Below, one piece after another: positions 17,544 through 25,590 of a stretch of DNA of 64,000 bases. The stretch is from Polynucleobacter sp. 30F-ANTBAC (GTDB lineage: Bacteria > Pseudomonadota > Gammaproteobacteria > Burkholderiales > Burkholderiaceae): the NCBI RefSeq assembly GCF_018882385.1, contig NZ_JACVON010000002.1, forward strand, positions 496,001-560,000, given 5' to 3'. Below the pieces are notes generated by a model. The model made no database searches. It worked only from the letters and a program-made list of their open reading frames with translations, and was not told the origin of the DNA. Numbering within the stretch: position 1 is the first letter of the stretch; each line of letters begins with the position of its first letter. A program made the translations under genes and the position numbers.

Positions 17544-18667
17544 AATGAAATTTCCTGATCCAGTAATAAAGCAGCTACTTTTTCTTGCCACCAAGAGATA
17601 GGCAATAAACGTTGAGAGTTATATTGGGCTCTTTTGAGCAATCGATGCAGGTCAAATTCCCAGGTGAACCCCATGCCGCCATGTAATTGAATCGATTCTT
17701 CGGTGCAATATATGGCCGCCTTAGTAGCTTCTACAAATGCTTGTGCCCCATAAAATAGGAGGGTGTCGTTAGATGGCTTTGTATCGGCCATGCACGCAGC
17801 TCCGTAAACAGCAGATCTTGAGCTTTCAAGTTCGACTGACATTTGAGCGCAACGGTGTTTCACGGCTTGGAAGCCCGAAATAGTTTTACCAAACTGCGAT
17901 CTCTCTCCAACATACTTTAGAGTTAAATCAAGTGCTTTTTGGGCAATGCCTACCTGTTCAGCAGCTAAACCAATACTGGCGAAACAAAGATCGCGTTGCA
18001 AGTAATCTGGGGCATTCATCATTGCAAGATGCGCTGTCTCAGGTAGATTGGCATTTTCAGCAAAAAGACAACCATTACGTTGTGTCAAATCCAGAGTCTT
18101 CTGTTCTACAGAATTAAAACCTGTGGATGAAGCATCTATTAAAAATAAATGCTCCTGACCTTGTTCATCTTTTGCTGTTAATAGCACTTTGTCAGCGCTA
18201 GGTAGAGATCCAATGTGAGACCACTGCCCGTTAAGTAACCAGCCGGTTGCACTTTTTTTAACTTGATTTTTACTACTTTTATTTAAATGAGGAAGAGCAA
18301 AGCTAACAATTGCTTTACCTTCTGAAAGATCCGATAGGGTCTCTGCCGAACTCTTTTTGTCTGAATGCGATAGAAGTACTATCGTTGATAAAACTGAACT
18401 ATCAAAGAATGGGGAGCAAGTTAAATACTGCCCCAGCTTTTCCTGAAGTAGGCACATTTCGACATAGCCCATACCCATGCCGCCAATATCATCGGGTAGT
18501 AATAAATTACACCAGCCAAGCTCATTCATTTGATCCCATAAATCTTGATCAAATCCGTCGCTATTTTCACTAATATTTCGAACGGCTTTCATATCACTTT
18601 GCTTTTCTAAGAAGCTAGTGGCGCTATCGATAATGAGTAGTTGTTCGCTCGTTGGTGTTAGATTCAT
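17540..18667 (-). CDS. Acyl-CoA dehydrogenase, predicted non-catalytic partner subunit
   Basis: 375 residues with the family N-terminal helical domain (PTSEQLLIIDSATSFLEK) and C-terminal helices (SIQLHGGMGFTWEFDLHRLLKRAQ). Neither known glutamate position is filled: the region after the last motif reads NSQRLLPISW with no YEG, and the helix-G position reads FASIGLAAEQ. The middle FAD/substrate motif SxPSGGSD is also absent, replaced by FALPHLNKSS. It is therefore likely a structural or substrate-shaping subunit of a heteromer with the product of the overlapping downstream gene. First gene of the minus-strand group; the 268-base region upstream probably holds its promoter. Confidence 0.82.
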   Translation of the reverse strand: MNLTPTSEQLLIIDSATSFLEKQSDMKAVRNISENSDGFDQDLWDQMNELGWCNLLLPDDIGGMGMGYVEMCLLQEKLGQYLTCSPFFDSSVLSTIVLLSHSDKKSSAETLSDLSEGKAIVSFALPHLNKSSKNQVKKSATGWLLNGQWSHIGSLPSADKVLLTAKDEQGQEHLFLIDASSTGFNSVEQKTLDLTQRNGCLFAENANLPETAHLAMMNAPDYLQRDLCFASIGLAAEQVGIAQKALDLTLKYVGERSQFGKTISGFQAVKHRCAQMSVELESSRSAVYGAACMADTKPSNDTLLFYGAQAFVEATKAAIYCTEESIQLHGGMGFTWEFDLHRLLKRAQYNSQRLLPISWWQEKVAALLLDQEISL

Positions 18668-18935
18668 TATGGGTGGATTGTTGATAAATTTATAGTGATT
18701 ATTTTTAGTTGCAAGATGATTATGGCGCCTTTAATAATTATCTTAATCTTAAGAGTAAATTGGGCATCGTCTAGTCAGACTACAAGGGCCTGCTGGCACC
18801 TTAAATAGCTCGGTCAACTACTCTTTTTTATTTAAATTATCAATTCAAACTGGGCTAAAGCCACCTTACCCTGATTTGATCAAATTGGAGATGTGAACTT
18901 TAGGGGTAATTCTTTAAAAGGCGTAAACTTAGATT

Positions 18936-20555
18936 ATGTCAAATCAACCAGAAATACCATCTAAGCCTAGCCCTCCTAAAAGTGCTCAATCAGGGCAAAA
19001 GTCAGATTTATCCCTCAGATATTTGCGACTTTTTGAAACGGCCCAGGATGGCATTCTGATTCTTGATTTTGCAACAGGGGTCATCGAAGACGCTAACCCC
19101 TTCATAACGGACTTTCTTGGGTACTCTAAAGAGGAATTGATCGGCAAACAGTTATGGGAGATTGGTCCTTTTGTTGATAAAGAGGCGGCCAAGTTAGCAT
19201 TCAAAGAGTTGCATGATAAGGGTTATGTTCGCTATGAGGACTTACCGCTAAAACATAAGAATGGCAAAATTTTGGCTGTTGAGTTTGTGAGCAATGCCTA
19301 TCATGTTAACGGTGATACGGTCATTCAATGCAACATCAGAGATATTTCAGACCGCAGAAAGTCCGAGGAAGAGCTCAGGGTTTCTAAAGCACTATTGGAG
19401 AAACAGAATTGGGCGGTATTGGCTTATGCCCATGCTGCTATTGCGCTATCAAGAGCGGACGATGAGGCAACCCTTATTAAGGATGTTTGCTCTGCTATTG
19501 TGAAAGAAGCTCCTTATGTGATGGCTTGGGTGGGGATGGCGGAGCATGATGAGCAAATGACTGTGCGCGTTGCTGGTATGGAAGGTTCTGCTAAGGCCTA
19601 TGCCGATGGAATTCAAGTTAGTTGGTCTGATAAAACCCTAACTGGCAAAGGGCCTGTGGGGCAATGCATTCGAACTGGCGTGGCAACAATTATTTTGGAT
19701 ACCGAAGAAGATCCACGGTTTATTCCTTGGCGCGACCGAGCAAAAACCTATGGCATCAGGTGTGTAGTAGCAATACCCATACATGACGAGACTAAAACAA
19801 TTGGTGCGTTGGCTGTCTATTCAAAAATTGCTAACGCATTCAGTGATAGTGAAATTCAGTTATTTGAAAATTTAGCAGATGAAGTTGGTTATGGCTTGCG
19901 AGCGATTAAGCATCGACAAGACTTAGCTCTTGAAATGAAAGAGCGTCAGGCCGCAGAGCATCAACTAACTTTAGCCTTAGAGTCAACGATTGCAGCGATG
20001 TCAAAAACAATGGAATGGCGAGATCCCTATACTGCTGGCCACCAAAAAAGAGTGGCCGAGATTGCTGTATTAATTGGAGAAAAGATGGGGCTCAGTCAGG
20101 ATCGCTTGCAAGGTCTTCACATGGCTGGCATGGTTCACGATATCGGCAAAGTGGCCATCCCTTCGGAAATTTTAACCAAGCCAACGGCCTTAAGTGATTT
20201 AGAAAGAAAAATGATGCAGGGGCATGTGGAATCTGGATACCAAATATTAAAAGATGTCCCCTTTCATTGGCCGATTGCCGATATGGTGAGGCAGCATCAT
20301 GAACGCATTGATGGATCTGGATACCCATTAGGACTCAAAGGAGATCAAATCCTTTTGGAAGCGAAGATCTTGGCTGTTGCCGATACGATTGAAGCAATGG
20401 CATCCCATAGACCCTACCGACCTGCCAGAAGCTTGGAGGTGACTTTTGATGAGGTCAAACGACTCTCTGGTACTTGTTTGGATGAAGCTGTTGTTCAAGT
20501 GGCTTTGGATTTATTTGGTGATCAGGTTTTAATTAAAAAACTTCTGGAGCATTAA
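18936..20555 (+). CDS. PAS-GAF-HD-GYP protein (probable c-di-GMP phosphodiesterase)
   Basis: Soluble protein of 539 residues. A PAS domain spans about 25-140 (FETAQDGILILDFATGVIEDANPF), a GAF domain about 160-315 (CSAIVKEAPYVMAWVGMAEHD), and the HD-GYP domain about 345-535. Metal ligands His401-Asp402 (HDIGK) and the GYP motif at 462-464 (HHERIDGSGYP) are intact, so hydrolysis of c-di-GMP is expected, with PAS and GAF sensing an unknown signal. It is four bases upstream of a diguanylate cyclase and leads the exopolysaccharide locus, so the two enzymes may set opposing c-di-GMP control over the glycosyltransferase. No promoter was identified with confidence. Confidence 0.88.
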   Translation: MSNQPEIPSKPSPPKSAQSGQKSDLSLRYLRLFETAQDGILILDFATGVIEDANPFITDFLGYSKEELIGKQLWEIGPFVDKEAAKLAFKELHDKGYVRYEDLPLKHKNGKILAVEFVSNAYHVNGDTVIQCNIRDISDRRKSEEELRVSKALLEKQNWAVLAYAHAAIALSRADDEATLIKDVCSAIVKEAPYVMAWVGMAEHDEQMTVRVAGMEGSAKAYADGIQVSWSDKTLTGKGPVGQCIRTGVATIILDTEEDPRFIPWRDRAKTYGIRCVVAIPIHDETKTIGALAVYSKIANAFSDSEIQLFENLADEVGYGLRAIKHRQDLALEMKERQAAEHQLTLALESTIAAMSKTMEWRDPYTAGHQKRVAEIAVLIGEKMGLSQDRLQGLHMAGMVHDIGKVAIPSEILTKPTALSDLERKMMQGHVESGYQILKDVPFHWPIADMVRQHHERIDGSGYPLGLKGDQILLEAKILAVADTIEAMASHRPYRPARSLEVTFDEVKRLSGTCLDEAVVQVALDLFGDQVLIKKLLEH

Positions 20556-20558
20556 GCA

Positions 20559-21386
20559 TTGAAGTACTTTGTTATTAGTCTTTATATTGCTGCCATTTGT
20601 ATTCAGATATACAGCATCATTTCATCTTTCTGGATACTTAAAAAATTCAAAGCCTTTGCTTTTGGCATCATGTTTATGCCTCTTGGTCTACTAGTTATCC
20701 TTGGTGATAAGTTGTATTACTTGTTGGATTGCTGTATCCGAAATAATTTCAGCCTTACAAATGCTTCTTTTTACTTATCCATATCAGTTTGTCTGTGGCT
20801 TGGCGTAGTTGGATTGCAGCGACTATTTATCACCTTAGATGAACAAAGAGAAAAGTTGGAAAAAATTTCCAAACACGATCACTTAACTGGCGCCTTAAGT
20901 CGCCTAGAGATCGAGTCCCAAATTATTCAAGAAATTAAAAAATCAGATCGTACTAAACACCCCATTGCGTTTGTGATGTTAGATATTGATCACTTTAAGC
21001 GTGTTAACGATACTTTTGGCCACCCAGTGGGTGATCAGGTTCTTAAAAAGCTATCCCTCTATTGCATGTCTCAGTTACGATCGATTGATGCATTTGGCCG
21101 TATAGGTGGTGAAGAGTTTCTCATTATGCTTCCAGAGACTAATCAGAAAGATGCTTTGGTGGTGGCTGAGCGGATTCGTCAGGGTGTTTCAGATTTGGTG
21201 TGTGCCCAAGTGCAAGATCAAAATATAACAATTCAAATCAGTCTAGGCATTGCGATTTATCAGCCAGGTGGAGAGCGTGAAGGTCTGGCTCATGAAATCA
21301 TGAAAAAGTACTCCAGACGTGCGGATCTTGCTATGTATCAGGCAAAACAAGCAGGACGTAATCAAACAAAATGTTGGCACGAGTAA
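20559..21386 (+). CDS. Membrane diguanylate cyclase (GGDEF)
   Basis: 275 residues starting at TTG (20559), with GGAG at 20545-20548. The N-terminal 95 residues hold about three membrane helices (YFVISLYIAAICIQIYSI; FGIMFMPLGLLVILG; FYLSISVCLWLGVVGL). The GGDEF domain follows: DHLTGALSR, MLDIDHFKRVND, and active site GGEEF at 183-187. The inhibitory I-site RSID at 174-177 lies five residues upstream, so product inhibition is predicted. Makes c-di-GMP from two GTP. Its position between an HD-GYP protein and a PgaC-like synthase argues for local control of polysaccharide synthesis. Confidence 0.9.
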   Translation: MKYFVISLYIAAICIQIYSIISSFWILKKFKAFAFGIMFMPLGLLVILGDKLYYLLDCCIRNNFSLTNASFYLSISVCLWLGVVGLQRLFITLDEQREKLEKISKHDHLTGALSRLEIESQIIQEIKKSDRTKHPIAFVMLDIDHFKRVNDTFGHPVGDQVLKKLSLYCMSQLRSIDAFGRIGGEEFLIMLPETNQKDALVVAERIRQGVSDLVCAQVQDQNITIQISLGIAIYQPGGEREGLAHEIMKKYSRRADLAMYQAKQAGRNQTKCWHE

Positions 21387-21408
21387 TTTATAAATTAATG
21401 GGGTAGCT

Positions 21409-22710
21409 ATGTACGTTAGTGTTAGGTCTAAATTTTCATCTGCGTTATTCATTGCGGTGATGTGGTGTTCTTTTTCTATTTGGGCAAGTCGGTATTGGTT
21501 TGATGATCTTTCATTATTGGTTGGTCAACCCATTGCGGCTTTCTTAATTGCATTCATTGCCATAGTTCCCGGATTTATGAATGCATTTATGTTCTCGAGC
21601 CTACTTTTTGATAAGCGCCCATTGCGAAAGAAATTGGATACATATCCAGATCTATCTCTTTTAATAGCCTGTTACAACGAAGAAAAATATATTCTAGAAA
21701 CTCTCGATAGTATTGAGAGGCAAGCCTACCCCGGCAATCTTGAAGTCATTGTGATTGATGATGGCTCCCGCGATCAAACCAGTGCTATTGTTAAAGCATT
21801 CAGTACGGATAGAAACTGGGTTAAGTTAATTCAGTTAAATGCCAACCAAGGTAAGGCAGCAGCTTTAAACATTGGCTTAGCTAAAGCCACGCACAGCAAA
21901 ATTGTGACGATTGATGCAGATTCTTTCTTGTTTAAGGATGCCTTAATCAGGATTGTAGAGCGTTATGCGAGTGACCCTGCTCATACACGCGCTGTTGCTG
22001 GTACAACTTTGGTTCGCAATTCACGAGACAACTGGTTAACGCAATCTCAGGAGTGGGACTATTTCCAGGGAATTGCTACAGTTAAGCGCGTTCAATCACT
22101 CAATCAGGGCACCTTGGTTGCTCAGGGTTGCTTCTCTATTTATGACAAAGATGCATTAAATGAAATTGGTGGCTGGCCACGAACGGTTGGCGAGGATATT
22201 GTCCTTACTTGGGCATTATTGGAAAAGGGTTATCGAGTTGGTTATTGTGAAGACGCTGTTATTTTTACAATTGTTCCTAATACTTTAATGGGCCTTGTTC
22301 GTCAGCGTCAGAGGTGGGCAAGGGGCATGATTGAAGCGTTTAAGCATCATCCTAAAATTTTGCTAAAACCGCAGCTATCGACTTTCTTTATTTGGTGGGA
22401 TCTATTTTTCCCATTCATGGATATTGCATTTACATTTGGCTTCTTGCCAGGTTTGGTGCTCGCATTAGTGGGGCACTATTGGATAGTGGGACCGATGACC
22501 TTAAGTTTATTTCCAATTGCACTGCTGATTAATTGGTTGATGTTCCGAACTGAAAGTAAGATGTTCATGGAGCAAGGTTTGCATGTCAGAAGAAATATTA
22601 TTGGGTTTCTGATCTATCTACTCCCTTACAACATTATTTTGCAGCCAGCTGCAGTGCTGGGGTATTTTGTTGAATTTTTAGGATTTAAAAAAGTGTGGGG
22701 TACAAAATGA
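21409..22710 (+). CDS. Family 2 glycosyltransferase, PgaC-like polysaccharide synthase
   Basis: Inner-membrane processive glycosyltransferase of 433 residues. Two N-terminal membrane helices are followed by the GT-A domain: ACYNEEKYILETL, IDDGSRDQT, TIDADS, QGCFSIYDKDAL, GEDIVLTWALL and the processivity motif QRQRW in RQRQRWARG. Three or so C-terminal helices follow (DIAFTFGFLPGLVLAL; LFPIALLINWLMF; IIGFLIYLLPYNIIL). Family members polymerise N-acetylglucosamine (PgaC/IcaA) and are activated by c-di-GMP, directly or through a PgaD-type partner. The stop overlaps the next start as ATGA. The sugar polymerised cannot be told from the sequence. Confidence 0.87.
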   Translation: MYVSVRSKFSSALFIAVMWCSFSIWASRYWFDDLSLLVGQPIAAFLIAFIAIVPGFMNAFMFSSLLFDKRPLRKKLDTYPDLSLLIACYNEEKYILETLDSIERQAYPGNLEVIVIDDGSRDQTSAIVKAFSTDRNWVKLIQLNANQGKAAALNIGLAKATHSKIVTIDADSFLFKDALIRIVERYASDPAHTRAVAGTTLVRNSRDNWLTQSQEWDYFQGIATVKRVQSLNQGTLVAQGCFSIYDKDALNEIGGWPRTVGEDIVLTWALLEKGYRVGYCEDAVIFTIVPNTLMGLVRQRQRWARGMIEAFKHHPKILLKPQLSTFFIWWDLFFPFMDIAFTFGFLPGLVLALVGHYWIVGPMTLSLFPIALLINWLMFRTESKMFMEQGLHVRRNIIGFLIYLLPYNIILQPAAVLGYFVEFLGFKKVWGTK

Positions 22711-23654
22711 TCATCATTAAAAACTCACCTCAGTTTCTGTTGGGGTTGCTGTTATCTCTGAGCTCTCTGTCACTTCTGGCAGAAGAAGCAAAAGAACCAT
22801 GGGGTTTGATGGCGCCAACTATCTTTGCTTCTCAAGATAGCGATCATTTTAGTGTCACTAAAGTGGGAACAGGCCTTCTTCCTTTTTATAAGAGTGGTCA
22901 AGAGTATTTGGGTATTCAAGCAAGCTCTAATCGCTATTCCAATCCTGAGTGGGCTAAGAGTGGTGGACAAGTTAGCTTGGTTCAGCGATCGATTAACTCG
23001 GCATCTGGATTGGGAAGTGTGGCAAGTCTTGGAGTCAGTAGCTTGTATGGCAGGGAGTTATTGATTGCTGATATGACTTATTCTGCGCCAATCAATCAAA
23101 CCCTCTCTTATGAGGCATTTTTATTTAGAGATTGGGTTGAAACTAGAAACTCCCTAACCAATGGTATTAGTCATAATTATTATGGCGCCAGCTTGGAAAA
23201 ACGCTTTTCTCCGGATTGGACTTTAATTGGTTTAGTGGCTCAGCAAAAGTTTTCGGATGACAATATTCGCAATCACCTTCGAGCAAAGGTGATTTATGAC
23301 GTGTTACCAGAGCAAGGAGTTAATCTACAGCTGCGTCATCGTCAATACAGAAATAGCCATGAGGTGACCGAGAACTATTTCAATCCAAATGAATACGATG
23401 AAAATATGGTGGTCATGGGTTGGCGAAGAAAATTACAAGGTTGGCAGTTATCGGGTTTAGCTGGTTTGGGTCGTCAAAAAATTAACGATGATCCTTATAC
23501 GACCACAAAGTTATTGGAAGTGGAGGCGGTTAGCCCTATCTTTAATAGGATTTTCTTAAGATCTAAAGTAGGTTATTCCGATAGTGCAGGATTCGGTGGT
23601 CCTGATTACAGTTATAGGTATTTCCAAGCAGATCTTATTTTCCAATTTAATTAA
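22707..23654 (+). CDS. Outer-membrane beta-barrel protein (YaiO-like)
   Basis: 315 residues from the ATG at 22707, which overlaps the glycosyltransferase stop; an earlier in-frame GTG has no support. A signal peptide (FLLGLLLSLSSLSLLA) is followed by alternating amphipathic strands through the whole length (LGIQASSNRYS, LQLRHRQYR, WQLSGLAGLGRQK) and a C-terminal end YFQADLIFQFN, close to the barrel-assembly signal ending in an aromatic. It is probably a polymer export pore or assembly partner for the PgaC-like synthase. YaiO assignment is tentative. Confidence 0.65.
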   Translation: MIIIKNSPQFLLGLLLSLSSLSLLAEEAKEPWGLMAPTIFASQDSDHFSVTKVGTGLLPFYKSGQEYLGIQASSNRYSNPEWAKSGGQVSLVQRSINSASGLGSVASLGVSSLYGRELLIADMTYSAPINQTLSYEAFLFRDWVETRNSLTNGISHNYYGASLEKRFSPDWTLIGLVAQQKFSDDNIRNHLRAKVIYDVLPEQGVNLQLRHRQYRNSHEVTENYFNPNEYDENMVVMGWRRKLQGWQLSGLAGLGRQKINDDPYTTTKLLEVEAVSPIFNRIFLRSKVGYSDSAGFGGPDYSYRYFQADLIFQFN

Positions 23655-23956
23655 TGAAAAAGCCCTTATTAACAACCATTTGTTTGGTTATCTACACATT
23701 TTTTGAGATCCTTGTTGCTATCCTAGATGTGCTTGTCTTGGCTGCAGCGTTTTGTCTTCCCGTTATTGCTGGGTTGCTTTTAAAGCCTTTATGGGGTGAC
23801 CTTATTGCCATGATTGGTGTTGTCATGGGCGTTGCCTTATTTGGGATTGCCTTTGTTTACAGAAAAAGGTTTCAGGCTTGCTTGCAGGTCAAGGCTAGAG
23901 GCGAAGCGGAGTTATTGATTGAGCGAGTTCGCTCAAAAAAGTATTTTCAAGATTAG
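23654..23956 (+). CDS. Small membrane protein of the polysaccharide locus
   Basis: 100 residues with two membrane helices (about 6-38 and 45-68) and a basic cytoplasmic tail (YRKRFQACLQVKARGEAELLIERVRSKKYFQD). Its ATG shares one base with the barrel gene stop, so it belongs to the same operon. Size and topology recall PgaD, the c-di-GMP-binding partner of PgaC, but the sequence gives no clear match. Arg residues in the tail could contact c-di-GMP; this is a guess from context only. Confidence 0.6.
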   Translation: MKKPLLTTICLVIYTFFEILVAILDVLVLAAAFCLPVIAGLLLKPLWGDLIAMIGVVMGVALFGIAFVYRKRFQACLQVKARGEAELLIERVRSKKYFQD

Positions 23957-24018
23957 ATTGGCTTTGTCATTAATTAGGTATAGGATAAAAGTATCCAACA
24001 TCCTTTAAGGAGCAACAC

Positions 24019-24663
24019 ATGGCGATTCAAAAAGAGTTTATGGCATGGCAACAAGAACGTGCCAAAGAGTTATTCGATTTATCGCATCGCTTACTGGATA
24101 CGGCTAAAGAGTTTAGTAACCACCAGGTAACAGAAATTAAAGCTAGCATGAGCCACGCTAAGTCCTACGCTAAGCAAGTAGTGGCTAACGATTTGGATGG
24201 TTTAAAGGATCTTCAGGAGAAATTCTCAAAAGAAGCTTCCGTTCGAGTGAGTGGTTATCAAAAGCAAATTAAAGCTTTGCTTAAGTCGATGGAAGATGAA
24301 ACTGCTGAAGAGGTTGAAAAGCATTTGGCCAAAGCTCGATCTGCAATGGAAAGCTGGTTAAAAGATGCTGGCAAAAACTTCCCAGAGGGAGCTGATAAGC
24401 TTAATTCTATTGTTAAAGATATGGCTCATGCTGGTGAGAAAGTTTTTAAAGAAGGCCGAAAGATGGCAAAGCAAGCTGCTGATGCAGCTGAAGATGGTCT
24501 GGCTGCTTTTGATTTAGCGATGGCTAAAACCACTCCTATCAAGTCGGCACCGGTTAAAAAGCCAGCTGTTAAAAAAGCAGCTAAAAAATCAGTATCAAGA
24601 AAAGTGGCTGTAAAGAAGGCTCCAGCAAAAAAGACAGTTTCAAGAAAAGCAAAGGCTAAATAA
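24019..24663 (+). CDS. Phasin family protein with lysine-rich DNA-binding-like tail
   Basis: 214 residues. The N-terminal 165 or so are amphipathic helices of phasin type (FMAWQQERAKELFDLSHRLLDTAKEF), which coat polyhydroxyalkanoate granules. From about residue 175 the protein switches to a Lys/Ala/Pro-rich tail with repeated VKK, AKK and SRK units, resembling histone H1 and the C-terminus of PhaM, the Ralstonia protein that ties granules to the nucleoid. AAGGAG precedes the ATG. Full phasin length plus tail, so a granule-nucleoid linker in one chain is plausible. Confidence 0.8.
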   Translation: MAIQKEFMAWQQERAKELFDLSHRLLDTAKEFSNHQVTEIKASMSHAKSYAKQVVANDLDGLKDLQEKFSKEASVRVSGYQKQIKALLKSMEDETAEEVEKHLAKARSAMESWLKDAGKNFPEGADKLNSIVKDMAHAGEKVFKEGRKMAKQAADAAEDGLAAFDLAMAKTTPIKSAPVKKPAVKKAAKKSVSRKVAVKKAPAKKTVSRKAKAK

Positions 24664-24664
24664 T

Positions 24665-24976
24665 TTGTTGTTCAAAAGATTATTTCTGATAGTTGCAGTT
24701 ATCTTGGCTGCGTGCGCGCCCCTACAAGAAGAGAAATCTGTTGTAGAGGGTGATACGCATTGGACGTTGCAGTTTACGTGGTTAAAAAACAATCAACCTA
24801 CTCGAACAGAAACTTATCTATTTGTTTCTAGGATGGAGTGCTTTGACCAGATGTATGAGATGCAAAAGGCTGCCAAAAAAATCAAAAACCAAATTGGTTC
24901 TGGTTTATGTTTTAAAGCGTTTGCTGAAGGTCAAGAGCGAACCAGCAATGATGTACTAGCTCAGTACTCTAAGTAA
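24665..24976 (+). CDS. Hypothetical lipoprotein
   Basis: 103 residues from a TTG one base after the phasin stop; the adjacent TTG at 24668 is an equal candidate. Signal peptide LFKRLFLIVAVILAAC with lipobox LAAC, then a small domain (TLQFTWLKNNQPTRTETYLFVSRMECFDQMY) of no recognised family. Two further Cys could form a disulfide. The start is uncertain because no Shine-Dalgarno is seen; it may be translated by coupling to the phasin gene. Confidence 0.6.
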   Translation: MLFKRLFLIVAVILAACAPLQEEKSVVEGDTHWTLQFTWLKNNQPTRTETYLFVSRMECFDQMYEMQKAAKKIKNQIGSGLCFKAFAEGQERTSNDVLAQYSK

Positions 24977-25034
24977 CGATCTGGCAATTAACTTATAAAG
25001 TTAGCAGGTGTTTTAGAGCTCACAGATCGTTTTT
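24975..25034 (+). terminator. Possible terminator after the lipoprotein gene
   Basis: A 9-bp stem (24975-24983 with 25023-25031) encloses a 39-base loop with a small nested hairpin and ends in TTTTT. The left arm overlaps the stop codon and the right arm lies in the convergent lipocalin gene. The long loop makes it uncertain. Confidence 0.35.
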
Positions 25035-25559
25035 AGGTTTAATGAAATCTTTTCGGTTATAGCCGAGTTTCTCAGCTTTATCGAGTAGTTCTGACTCTAG
25101 AGAGGTGGGTAGGACCTTTTCTCTTGCAAGAATCCAGAAGTATTTTCCAGAGGGTTCACCAACCATTACCCATGAATAGTCGCTAGCCAAGTCTAGAACC
25201 CAATAGTCCCCATAAAAAGGTCTAAAAAATGAAACCTTCAATTTTGTATTGTTGGAGCCTTCAACCACTTTAGCGATGCCAGCAGCCTCATTTTTTTTAT
25301 CTGCTTTATGGCAGGTATTTAATACTTTGACATGGCCATCTGGTCTTAAACTGTATTCTGCAGTCACAGTTCGACAGTCTGAATCCTCAAACCAATTGGG
25401 TACCCGATAAATTTCGTACCATTGACCAAGGTAGCGATTAAGTTCGACTGAGCTATGAGTCTGGAGTGGTGCCGCTGAATTTCTATAGACCGCTTGATTG
25501 GCGCAAGCGCTTAAAATAGTAGCAACAACAATAAGACTAAAAACTTTAAATTTATTCAT
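25020..25559 (-). CDS. Lipocalin family outer-membrane lipoprotein (Blc-like)
   Basis: 179 residues with a lipoprotein signal peptide (LSAC lipobox at about 16-19) and the lipocalin opening motif RYLGQWYEIYRVPNWFE. Later segments YWVLDLASDYSWVMVGEPSGKYFWILAR match the Blc group. Blc binds lysophospholipids and fatty acids at the inner face of the outer membrane and serves in membrane repair. Single gene, convergent with the lipoprotein gene and divergent from the cytochrome b561 gene with 31 bases between. Confidence 0.85.
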   Translation of the reverse strand: MNKFKVFSLIVVATILSACANQAVYRNSAAPLQTHSSVELNRYLGQWYEIYRVPNWFEDSDCRTVTAEYSLRPDGHVKVLNTCHKADKKNEAAGIAKVVEGSNNTKLKVSFFRPFYGDYWVLDLASDYSWVMVGEPSGKYFWILAREKVLPTSLESELLDKAEKLGYNRKDFIKPKNDL

Positions 25560-25590
25560 AGCTTCTATCGTAATCTAATTTGAGAGCAAC

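Noticed and set aside
17544-17594. Longer start for the second dehydrogenase
   Set aside because: The ATG at 17543 gives the family start and an ATGA overlap; the extension is out-of-frame sequence of the neighbour.
18668-18935. Possible c-di-GMP riboswitch before the HD-GYP gene
   Set aside because: The region is AT-rich with a few GC segments, but no GEMM core motifs or tetraloop-receptor pattern could be recognised.
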